Shown one piece after another: positions 8,563-16,900 of a DNA stretch of 64,000 bases. Position numbers and translations under genes: made by a program. Origin of the DNA: Paludibacter sp. (GTDB taxonomy: Bacteria; Bacteroidota; Bacteroidia; Bacteroidales; Paludibacteraceae); assembly GCA_028710895.1 (NCBI GenBank), contig JAQTTH010000015.1:1-64000 (forward strand), read 5' to 3'. Within the stretch, counting starts at the first letter, position 1. Each line of letters opens with the position of its first letter. The notes under the pieces are model-generated. The model had not been told where the DNA came from and made no database searches. It saw only the letters and a program-made list of their open reading frames with translations.

Positions 8563-9390
8563 ATGGCCATAACCTATTACATGCTTCAGATTCCGCCCTC
8601 CATACTTTTCATATTTCTCCTTTCTTTTGGAGCAATCTTTGCCGGTGTGGGCACTTTCCTTTTTCGTAAATATATAAATGTAAAAATACTCCGATCGCAT
8701 AACGAAGTCACCGGATTTCTTTTTCTGGCAATTGCAGGTTTTTACTCTTTACTACTGAGCTTTGTGGTATTTATGGTTTGGGGACAATTAAATGAAACGC
8801 GTGGTAATGTGAGTAAAGAAGGTAGTTCAGCAATCGGTCTATATCGTGATATCAAGAACTATCCCGACACGTTGGAATCAAAACAACTAATGATTGTTTA
8901 CCTGGATTTTGTATTCAACGTAATTGATGACGAATTCCCCAACATGGAGCAGATGAAGTCGAGCCGAAAAACAACGGAATCATTCAATCGTGTGTTTTCA
9001 AAAATGGAAAATCTCAATCCCAAAACTCCTTTTCAAATACAGTTAGTATCAGAGATGTTCAATCATTTAAATCAGCTGGCTACCTATCGTGGACTTCGAG
9101 CCACTTCCATGGAAACCGAGATTCCGCCGCCATTGTGGTTGCCCATGATATTAGGAGCATTAATAACACTTATTTGTGCCATGTTGCTGGATATTGAACA
9201 CGCACGCATGCACGTTACACTGAATAGTTTATTGGGTGTTTTTATAGGAATGATTCTCTTTATCATTATTTTGCTCGATCATCCGTATTCCGGAAGTTTA
9301 GGTATTGAACCAAAATCCTATAAAGAGATATTCACAATGGAGCAATGGTCGACTCAACTTCATTCAGCGAAAACGTTTCAGGTTAAATAA
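8563..9390 (+). CDS. DUF4239 (bestrophin-like) membrane protein
   Basis: The open frame extends back to 8449, but that ATG sits within the operator. Transcription probably starts near 8522, so ATG 8563 (MAITYYMLQIPPS, 275 residues) is chosen; ATG 8581 is an alternative. Two helices lie at the N-terminus, one of them around FLFLAIAGFYSLLLSFVVFMV, and two near the C-terminus. Between them is a soluble stretch of about 110 residues rich in charged helices. This topology and the HNEVTGFLFLAIAGFY and W-x2-P-M-I-x-G-A motifs fit DUF4239, a family distantly related to bestrophin channels with no firm function. It is followed after 29 bp by a lipoprotein gene, probably in one operon. Confidence 0.78.
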   Translation: MAITYYMLQIPPSILFIFLLSFGAIFAGVGTFLFRKYINVKILRSHNEVTGFLFLAIAGFYSLLLSFVVFMVWGQLNETRGNVSKEGSSAIGLYRDIKNYPDTLESKQLMIVYLDFVFNVIDDEFPNMEQMKSSRKTTESFNRVFSKMENLNPKTPFQIQLVSEMFNHLNQLATYRGLRATSMETEIPPPLWLPMILGALITLICAMLLDIEHARMHVTLNSLLGVFIGMILFIIILLDHPYSGSLGIEPKSYKEIFTMEQWSTQLHSAKTFQVK

Positions 9391-9419
9391 TTAGTTATAA
9401 ACACTATTATAAAAAAACG

Positions 9420-9920
9420 ATGACTTTAAAAACAACTATAGTTTCAAAGACAATAATCGCTTGTTTTTCAGTGCTGCTAATCGTTTCATGTAAATCGCAC
9501 GAGCAGAAAACCGATGATGCTTTTGAGCAGGTTAAAGAAGAAAAGAAACTGACTAATGACAGCAATAAAATCAACAATGCCATGGTGGTGGAGAAAAATA
9601 CAGTCATGTCAGATACGGCAAGAAAAACTCCAGATACAAAAAAAATAGTTCCAGATGAACGTACACTGTTTAAGATAGAAACGGCTAAGAAAATTCAAAC
9701 GAATCAAAATAGAATCAAACAAATGAAAGCTCTCCCGAATATGGGTATGAATAGAAAAGTAACAAACCTGGAAAAAGACAATAATAACCTTATGATAAAG
9801 ATGGACGAATACAACAAGGATGAAAAGCTGAAGTGGGAGTTATTTAAAGCCAATATGAATCAAGATGTAAATGAGATAGGCATCGAACTAAAAACTATCA
9901 GAATAAACAATAAGAAATAG
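9420..9920 (+). CDS. Coiled-coil lipoprotein, paralogue of the gene at 51792
   Basis: This 166-residue protein has a signal peptide ending in a lipobox with Cys24 (LLIVSC). The mature part is a Lys/Asn/Glu-rich helical domain. Its C-terminus, WELFKANMNQDVNEIGIELK, aligns with WEKFKRDFNRDLDDLGDKLK at the end of the lipoprotein encoded at 51792-52250. The two are therefore paralogues, and both sit in operons headed by the shared operator. It is predicted to be anchored by lipid to a membrane, with the helices facing the periplasm. No enzymatic motif is visible and no named family is recognised. Confidence 0.75.
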   Translation: MTLKTTIVSKTIIACFSVLLIVSCKSHEQKTDDAFEQVKEEKKLTNDSNKINNAMVVEKNTVMSDTARKTPDTKKIVPDERTLFKIETAKKIQTNQNRIKQMKALPNMGMNRKVTNLEKDNNNLMIKMDEYNKDEKLKWELFKANMNQDVNEIGIELKTIRINNKK

Positions 9921-9981
9921 CATCTGTTTTAAAATTGTATATCAACAAAGGAGTATTAACCCCAATAATTTCAATTAACTT

Positions 9982-11070
9982 ATGAGCAAATATAAACTAT
10001 TTACTCCTATTAAATTAGGAAGTGTCGAACTAAAAAATCGTGTGGTAATGGCACCAATGACCCGTTGCCGTGCCATTGGCAATGTACCCAATGAATTGAT
10101 GGCCGATTATTATGGTCAACGTGCGAGTGCCGGATTAATTATTACCGAAGGAACAGCACCATCCCCCAACGGACTTGGATATGCCCGTATTCCGGGTTGT
10201 TTTAGCAAAGAACAAGTGGACGGTTGGAAAAAAGTAACAGCAGCAGTCCATCACAAAGGTGGACATATCTTTTTACAGTTGATGCATACGGGACGCATAA
10301 GTCACGCACTCAATTTACCCGAAGGAGCTCAAATAATAGCGCCCTCGGCTGTGAAAGCTTCGGGACAAATGTGGACTGATACCATGCAGTTGCAGGATTT
10401 CCCAATTCCGAAACCAATGAACGATGATGATTTGTTACTAACACTGACAGAGTTCGTTGTATCGTCACAACATGCAATTGATGCCGGTTTCGATGGTGTG
10501 GAACTTCACGCAGCTAATGGTTATTTGTTGGAACAATTTCTATCGCCCATTAGTAATCTCCGAACCGATAAATACGGCGGAAGTATCGAAAACCGTTGTC
10601 GGTTTGTACTCGAAGTGGTTAGTTCCGTTGCCGAGGCCATTGGAAAAGATAAAACGGGCATTCGCCTGTCGCCTTACGGTGTCGCTAGCGATATGCCTCA
10701 TTATCCCGAGATTGCTGAAACCTATACGTATTTAGCCGAAGAGTTGAATAAGCTTGGAATAATTTATCTTCATTTGGTCGATCACTCACCTATGGGAGCA
10801 CCCGAAGTACCGCTGGAAATAAAGAATATTATCCGTAATCGTTTTAAAAACTCACTGATGCTTTCGGGTGGATATGATAGAGACAAGGCCGAAGCCGAAA
10901 TTGAGAATTGTCAGGCCGACTTAATTGCCTTTGGTCGTCCGTTTATCAATAATCCGGATTTAGTAAAACGAATGGTAAACCATTGGCCTTTGTCTCAGGA
11001 CTTGCAAATGGATCAGTTTTACAGCGCCGATGCAAAAGGCTATACCGATTATCCGGTTTATAAGGAATAG
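9982..11070 (+). CDS. Old-yellow-enzyme family NADH:flavin oxidoreductase (alkene reductase)
   Basis: The 362-residue TIM-barrel protein matches the NemA/OYE group, FMN-containing enzymes that reduce activated alkenes and nitro compounds with NAD(P)H. Signatures seen are NRVVMAPMTR near residue 19-28, the LMHTGRISH segment at ~94-102, and HAANGYLLEQFLSPISN at ~177-193, with the substrate-binding His/Asn and the Tyr proton donor. The phosphate-binding end is LSGGYD and AFGRPFINNPDLV near the C-terminus. There is no signal peptide. It follows the lipoprotein gene after 61 bp and may be read from the same operator-driven transcript, though an own promoter cannot be excluded. Confidence 0.92.
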   Translation: MSKYKLFTPIKLGSVELKNRVVMAPMTRCRAIGNVPNELMADYYGQRASAGLIITEGTAPSPNGLGYARIPGCFSKEQVDGWKKVTAAVHHKGGHIFLQLMHTGRISHALNLPEGAQIIAPSAVKASGQMWTDTMQLQDFPIPKPMNDDDLLLTLTEFVVSSQHAIDAGFDGVELHAANGYLLEQFLSPISNLRTDKYGGSIENRCRFVLEVVSSVAEAIGKDKTGIRLSPYGVASDMPHYPEIAETYTYLAEELNKLGIIYLHLVDHSPMGAPEVPLEIKNIIRNRFKNSLMLSGGYDRDKAEAEIENCQADLIAFGRPFINNPDLVKRMVNHWPLSQDLQMDQFYSADAKGYTDYPVYKE

Positions 11071-11107
11071 TGGGTAGTTGATAGTTGACAATGGATAATT
11101 AACGATT

Positions 11108-11144
11108 GCAGAATCCTTGTGGCATTATGCTGTAAGGATTCTGC
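11108..11144 (+). terminator. Rho-independent terminator inside a larger inverted repeat
   Basis: GCAGAATCCTT pairs with AAGGATTCTGC, followed by ATTTTT. It is nested in an outer inverted repeat made of TAGTTGATAGTTGACAATGG-like and TTGTCAACTATCC-like arms (about 11074-11196). Similar GTTGA/TCAAC arms recur around the terminator near 29520. Confidence 0.85.
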
Positions 11145-11197
11145 ATTTTTAATGAACTTTAAATTGTCAACTATCCATTTTCAACTATCAACTAAGT

Positions 11198-11263
11198 ATA
11201 TGAATTATGTAACTCATTCCCTAAATTGTGTAACAAGTTGCAATAGCTATTTTCCGACCTTTG
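11198..11263 (+). promoter_or_regulatory. Shared operator and -7 box (site 4, lipoprotein 11301)
   Basis: The distal half ATGAATTATGTAAC is followed by AAATTGTGTAAC. The cores lie at 11208 and 11229 (21 bp), with TTTG at 11260-11263 after 25 bp. One of the best matches to the consensus. Confidence 0.85.
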
Positions 11264-11300
11264 CGTAGTGATAATGTAATCACACGTAAAACTCAAAAAG

Positions 11301-11717
11301 ATGAAAAGTATTCAAAAAATGTTTACACTAGCTATTGTATCAGTAATGATGATGGTTGGTTTTCAAAGTTGCAGTCAATATCCCGACAACAATGGAATTA
11401 CATTGGTGTCAAAAACAGATCGTGTTTCAAAAGCATGGAAAGTAGAAAATTACAAACTAAATAGCACTGATTACACTTCGTTGGTTTCGGGTTATACCGA
11501 AACATATACCAAAACAGGTACATTTTCATTTCAATGGGCCATTCTGGGTGGAACAGGTACATGGAAGTTTCAGAACAATGATGCTGAGATCCTGATTACC
11601 GGTGTAACGAATGTATCATCAAAAACCTTATATATTCTGAAACTGGAAGAAACAGCATTTTGGTATTACTATATGGACGGAACTGACAGAAAAGAATACC
11701 ATTTAGTTCCACAATAA
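11301..11717 (+). CDS. Lipoprotein with a small lipocalin-like domain
   Basis: A 138-residue protein with a signal peptide and lipobox Cys24 (GFQSC). The mature domain starts with SKAWKVENY and contains the pattern GTGTWKFQNND followed by short beta strands. This is typical of the small lipocalin-like (DUF5004-like) lipoproteins of Bacteroidota; the exact family is an inference. It probably faces the periplasm or cell surface. It stands alone between operator site 4 and a strong terminator. No ligand can be proposed. Confidence 0.72.
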   Translation: MKSIQKMFTLAIVSVMMMVGFQSCSQYPDNNGITLVSKTDRVSKAWKVENYKLNSTDYTSLVSGYTETYTKTGTFSFQWAILGGTGTWKFQNNDAEILITGVTNVSSKTLYILKLEETAFWYYYMDGTDRKEYHLVPQ

Positions 11718-11756
11718 TTCTTGCTTAAAAATTTAAAGTCAGATACTAAAAATCTA

Positions 11757-11793
11757 AGTCGAAGTAATTCAATTCGTTTGTATTACTTCGACT
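11757..11793 (+). terminator. Rho-independent terminator
   Basis: AGTCGAAGTAAT at 11757-11768 pairs perfectly with ATTACTTCGACT at 11782-11793, followed by ATTTTTAATTTT. Confidence 0.88.
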
Positions 11794-11850
11794 ATTTTTA
11801 ATTTTCACGGATTGTATCTATTTAAAGAATAACCATATAAAACTAAAAAT

Positions 11851-12042
11851 ATGAACGTCAAAAGAATTATTGGGTCAATACTCACGGTACTCGGGGCTGC
11901 TGGGCTTGTTTACGCAGCTATTTTATTTGTCAACTTATCAGGAAATATACACAATATCAAAGAGATTGTCATTTTTGCTGCACTTGGATTGATATTTTTT
12001 ATTTCGGGTATTGGTTTAATTCAAACAATCAGGGACAACTAG
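11851..12042 (+). CDS. Small two-helix membrane protein
   Basis: A 63-residue protein made of two transmembrane helices (residues ~5-27 and ~39-58) joined by a short loop, starting MNVKRIIGSILTVLGAAGL. It resembles in plan the 69-residue protein at 25619. Small proteins of this kind cluster with stress genes in this window, but no named family is recognised. It precedes cbpA by 31 bp and may share its transcript. Confidence 0.65.
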   Translation: MNVKRIIGSILTVLGAAGLVYAAILFVNLSGNIHNIKEIVIFAALGLIFFISGIGLIQTIRDN

Positions 12043-12073
12043 TTTCAAGGATCTGAACTTAATTTAGTTGAAT

Positions 12074-12955
12074 ATGAATTTCGTAGATTATTACAAGGTA
12101 TTAGGTTTGGATAAGTCGGCATCGCCTAAAGATGTCAAAAATGCTTACAGGAAACTGGCACGCAAATATCACCCGGATTTGAATCCAAATAATGCAGATG
12201 CGAAAACCAGTTTTCAACAAATTAATGAGGCCAATGAAGTATTAAGCGATCCTGAAAAACGGAAGAAATACGATCAATATGGAAAAGATTGGCAACATGC
12301 CGAAGAATTTGAAAAACAGAAGCAACAGCAATCGCAATCATCCGGTTCCCGTCAGAGAGGAGGATTTTCAGGAGGACAAAGTGGTGGCGATTTTTCCGAT
12401 TTCTTTGAGTCCATGTTTGGTGGAGCAGGCAGAAACCGACAAGCAAAATACAGAGGCGAAGATTATTCAACCGAAATTAAGCTGGACCTGATTGATGCCT
12501 ACAAAACGCACAAACAAACCCTAACTGTAAACGGAAAAAATATCCGCATAACAATTCCTGCCGGAGTTGAAAACGGACAAACTATCAAAATTTCAGGACA
12601 TGGCGGCGTTGGTACAAATGGTGGTCCGAATGGTGATTTATACATTTCGTTCTCGGTAGCCAATCATTCACACATTAAAAGGCTGGGCAACAATTTGTTC
12701 TCAACGGTAGAGTTGGATTTGTATACAGCTGTGCTGGGAGGCGAAATAACGATTGAAACGCTTGATGGAAAAGTAAAACTCAATGTTAAGCCCGAAACTC
12801 AGAATGGTTCAAAAGTGAATTTGAAAGGCAAGGGATTTCCGGTTTATAAAAGTGAAGGACAATTTGGTGATTTGCAAGTGACCTATACAATCAAAATGCC
12901 AACGAATCTGACTGCCAAACAAAAGGAATTGTTTGAGGAACTAAGAAATAATTGA
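12074..12955 (+). CDS. cbpA: CbpA-type DnaJ co-chaperone
   Basis: A 293-residue J-domain protein that should stimulate DnaK ATPase. The J domain (~4-70) has the HPD motif in [10 protein letters not shown]. It is followed by a Gly/Ser/Gln-rich linker with [12 protein letters not shown], then the two-part C-terminal substrate-binding domain (~125-290, with [18 protein letters not shown]). The cysteine-rich zinc domain of true DnaJ is missing, which makes it the CbpA class. ATG 12074 is chosen over an in-frame TTG six bases earlier. Its stop codon overlaps the beginning of the frame of the next gene, a CbpM-like modulator, the usual partner in this operon. Confidence 0.92.
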   Translation: MNFVDYYKVLGLDKSASPKDVKNAYRKLARKYHPDLNPNNADAKTSFQQINEANEVLSDPEKRKKYDQYGKDWQHAEEFEKQKQQQSQSSGSRQRGGFSGGQSGGDFSDFFESMFGGAGRNRQAKYRGEDYSTEIKLDLIDAYKTHKQTLTVNGKNIRITIPAGVENGQTIKISGHGGVGTNGGPNGDLYISFSVANHSHIKRLGNNLFSTVELDLYTAVLGGEITIETLDGKVKLNVKPETQNGSKVNLKGKGFPVYKSEGQFGDLQVTYTIKMPTNLTAKQKELFEELRNN

Positions 12956-12975
12956 TTGTTGAAAATGAAGAAATC

Positions 12976-13281
12976 ATGAAAACAAAGTATTTGATAGCCA
13001 TAGATGAGATTTGTGCAATCCATAATATTGAAATTTCATTTATAAGTTCCCTGCAGCAAATCGGATTGATTGATATAACAACGATTGAAAATTCGAATTT
13101 TATTGCAGCTGATCAACTGCTGGAACTTGAGAAATACGTTCGCTTCTATTACGAACTGGATATTAATGTGGAAGGTATTGAAACGGTATCATATTTGTTA
13201 CAGAATATAAATACCCTTCAACAGGAAATTACTACGCTCACAAACAGACTGCATTTGTATGAATCTGAATGGAATGTCTGA
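12976..13281 (+). CDS. cbpM: CbpM-like chaperone modulator
   Basis: A 101-residue MerR-like helix-turn-helix protein directly after cbpA. CbpM in E. coli binds the J domain of CbpA and inhibits it. The N-terminal helices (IDEICAIHNIEISFISSLQQ, ~7-26) and the following GLID..FIAADQLLELEKYVRFYYEL stretch match the family. The C-terminus is a short coiled coil rich in Gln/Thr. ATG 12976 is chosen; an upstream TTG at 12952 overlaps the cbpA stop. Identification rests on size, motif and position next to cbpA. Confidence 0.82.
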   Translation: MKTKYLIAIDEICAIHNIEISFISSLQQIGLIDITTIENSNFIAADQLLELEKYVRFYYELDINVEGIETVSYLLQNINTLQQEITTLTNRLHLYESEWNV

Positions 13282-13318
13282 ATTTACGATATAAAACGAT
13301 TTCAAAATCAAAATTACG

Positions 13319-13696
13319 ATGAATAAAATTAAACAATTAGGTGTTTGGATGGATCATTCAAAAGCAGTATTAATAGAACTTTACGACCACAAGCTTTTTT
13401 CAAAAGAAATTGTGCTTAAAGCAACTCCAATAGAAAAAGAAAACGTAGATACACACGAAGTGAAAGTGCATAGTAAGGAACAAAGCCACAATCAATCTGT
13501 CTATTTTAAAGAAATTAGTGATGCAATCCGAAATTATCAGGACGTTCTGCTTTTTGGTCCAACGGATGGCAAAAACGAATTATTCAATCTGCTGAAAGCT
13601 GATCATAATTTTAAAAACACTAAAATTGAGTTGAAAACTACCGATAAAATGACTGTGATTGAAAAGCAGGAGTTTGTAGTTGAGTACTTCAAATAG
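13319..13696 (+). CDS. Uncharacterised 125-residue protein, paralogue of the gene at 24572
   Basis: The protein opens with KQLGVWMDHSKAVLIELYDH and contains FKEISDAIRNYQDVLLFGPT, DGKNELFNLLKADHNFKNTKI and a C-terminal EFVVEYFK. The protein at 24572-24949 matches it along its whole length (KQLAIFMDDKNALFMELYNH, YKEISNIIRHYQQVVLFGPI, LDYYK). The alternation of short strands and helices, with a strand-GP turn, suggests a compact alpha/beta domain. It is reminiscent of bacterial eRF1-like or host-attachment-like proteins, but this is a weak impression. It lies 37 bp after cbpM and probably belongs to the chaperone operon, hinting at a stress or translation-linked role. Confidence 0.7.
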   Translation: MNKIKQLGVWMDHSKAVLIELYDHKLFSKEIVLKATPIEKENVDTHEVKVHSKEQSHNQSVYFKEISDAIRNYQDVLLFGPTDGKNELFNLLKADHNFKNTKIELKTTDKMTVIEKQEFVVEYFK

Positions 13697-13708
13697 ATAA
13701 ATAATAAG

Positions 13709-13874
13709 CCAGCTTAGGTAAAAGCTAGCCTTAGCTAAGTAAAAGTTAGCCTTGCTTGGGTAAAAGTTAGGCTAGCTTAGGTAGATGGTAGGCTGGCTTA
13801 GGTAGAAGTTAGGCTAGGCCGGGTTGAAGTTAGGCAAGCTTAGGTAAAAGACGAACCGATGTAGGTATAAACAG
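13709..13874. repeat. Degenerate tandem array, period about 21 bp
   Basis: Seven to eight imperfect units share the core AGCTTAGGTAAAAGTTAGGCT with frequent changes. They fill the gap between the 125-residue protein gene and tamB. No translated product is convincing. The sequence differs from the other short-period arrays at 44228 and 59211, but the period is similar. Confidence 0.8.
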
Positions 13875-13903
13875 AACTTGTTTCGATTCAAGCATAAATT
13901 AAG

Positions 13904-16900
13904 ATGAATAAAGCACTAGTCATATTAAAAAAAACAGGGAAAGCCATTTTATGGATAGTTGGTGTTTTTGTACTTTTATTTCTGGTTGTTGCAGGAATTA
14001 TTCAGATTCCGGCAGTTCAAACAAAGATTGTACATGCAGCCACCAGCTTTGTGAGCAACAAAACTCATACGCGTGTTGAGATAGACCATGTGAGCATTTC
14101 ATTTCCAAAAACTGTTGTTATCGAGGGTTTGTTTCTCGAAGACCGGAATAAAGATACCCTGATTTCTGCCGGTAAAGCAAAGGTAAATATTGTTCTCCGC
14201 GACTTGTTGTTTAATAAAATATGTGTCAACAACATCGAGTTGGAAAACCTGAACCTAAACCTCTACAGCACCAAGACCGATTCGCTTTTCAATTACAATT
14301 TTCTGCTAACAGCTTTTGCTGATACAGCAAAGGTTGACACAACTCAAACCAAAAAGCCTTCTGCCTGGACATTTACAGTCGACTATATTACGCTACAACA
14401 TATCAGACTTCGCTACGACGATGAATTTGGAGGAATGAATGTGTCGGCTTCGCTGGAAAAGTTGGAAATGAAACTGAATGAAATCAATTTTGCAACATCC
14501 CTTTATGCCATTGACGATTTGATGGTTGAGAAACTTAAAGCCAACGTGCTACTGACTGAGGCGGTGAGTAAATCTAAAAAGAAGTCAACAACCCAATTAC
14601 CCAACATTACAGCCAATAATATCCAAATCAATAATTCAACCGTAAACTTCGGGGATTCAATCAACAAACAAAGCGTTTTAGCTACGATTAAGCGTTTCGA
14701 ATTAAAAGAGGGAACAGTGGATTTGGGAAATGAGCTGGTGAATCTGGACAAAATATATTTGTCGGAAAGCGATATACAATACAAAACAAGTGCTTCAGCT
14801 ACCCCGGACTCAACTAAAGAAATTCCTATTTCATTGAAAAATCAATGGAAAGTGACAGTTCAGCACATTGATTTAGACAATAATTCTGTGGCTTATACAG
14901 TAGGTAACAAATCCGAAAATCAGAATTCATTTGATCCTGATTTCATGCAATTTAATCGGTTGAATCTGATTGCCAGCAACCTGTTTTATTCTTCTGATCT
15001 GACAAAGATTACCATAGATAAATTCAATGCTATCGATCAAAACGATTTTGCCATTACCCAATTCCAAACGCATTTTAAAATGGACAATCATTCCATTACG
15101 GCTCAACGCATTATAGCCCGAACAGGCAATTCGTCGCTTGAGGGGAATGTGAACATTCAGTTTGAATCGCTGAAATCGTTGAGTGAATCATTACCCTACC
15201 TGGTTTTGAACATAAATGTTCAAAAATCAAGTTTTATGAATGCCGACATTCTGTATTTCAGTCCGGCTCTTGCCAAACAGGATTTCTTTAAAAAATCGCG
15301 GAATATCACCAATGTTTCGGGCGTTATTTTCGGACAGATAAATAAGCTGAAAGGACGCAATATAGTAGTCAAAACCGGTGATCGTACCGTGTTGGAAACT
15401 GATTTCACGATAGTTGGTTTGCCAAAAACCGAAACAGCCTATTTTGTTTTCCCCAATATGAAACTGGTTTCGGGGCGGCAGGATTTACACATGATGGCCG
15501 GTTCTTACATTCCGTCCAGTATCAGTTTGCCCGAAGATATTACCATGCTGATTGATTTCAAAGGAAACCCAACCTCTTTCGAAACAACATTGGGCATGAG
15601 CAGTACCTATGGTGCGGCCAATTTGGTGGCAACATTAGACCCTCAGGAAAATTTCACGGGTAATATGAGTACTACCGGTTTAGATATGGGAAGTTTACTC
15701 AAAAACAAAGAAATGTACGGTCCTGTATCATTAACCGCCGAGGTGAAAGGGCATGGGTTGGATGCAAAAACAATAAAAGCACATATAAAAGCCGACGTAA
15801 CAGAAATTTTTCTGAATAAATACACGTACAATAACCTCACAATTGACGGAACAGCTACCGGCAAAGAGTTTTCGGGCAAAGTAAACCTGAACGATAAAAA
15901 TGCCGTGTTGAATTTAGATGGTTTGGTGAATATGACACCCAATCAGGAGCAATATAAATTTCACCTCAATGTGCAGGGAGCCGATTTACAGAAACTCAAT
16001 TTCAGCAAAGACGATATTCGTATTGGGCTGGATGCCAGTGCCGATTTTAAAGGAGGAACTGTTGATAAACTAAACGGAACAGCCGGAATTTCAAAGCTCA
16101 TACTTACGCATAACGGGAAAAAATATTTGCTCGATTCGGTACTTGTGGCTTCGGTTAATGCTCCAAACAAAAGTAAGTTTGATTTCAACAGTGCGCTTGT
16201 TGGACTAAAATATGAGGGTACCATCTCCCCCACTTCGCTTTCGAGCGCGCTGACTCAGTTTATAAATACCTATTTTCCATTCACAGCCGATAAGGCTCCG
16301 AAAAAGAAGACAGAACCTTCTAATTTTGCCTTTGAAATTCAACTTCACAATCATCCCATTTTGTCGGAAGTGCTGTTGCCCGAACTGAAAGAATTTGAGC
16401 CCGGCATTATTACCGGCAGTTTCGACAGTGAGAAAAAGGAACTGAAGCTGAACGCTTTCATGAAGCATATTCTCTACGGTACAACTGAAATAAATGACCT
16501 GGCGTTGGATGTGCATTCCGATTCTACAGCACTGAATTACAAACTTTCAAGTTCGGGTATTTCTAATTCGCAAATCAACTTTACGAATTTTTTGTTTGAT
16601 GGTAAACTCGCTGACAATAAGATGTTGGCCAATATTTCCTCTATTGATAATGCAGGAAATAAAAAGCTATTGATTCAGTCGCAAATTACGAAGGACAAGG
16701 ATAACTATAAACTGGAACTCGACCCAACGAATTTCTATCTGATGAATAACCGTTGGGATATTGCCGCCGATAACTACATCGAATTTGGCAAACCCGGCTT
16801 TTTAATTCATCATCTTTTCATGAATAATGGCAAGAGTCAGGTGAATATTGCTTCGGTAAACGATAAGTTCAACGACGACCTGAACGTTGCCATTCGGAAT

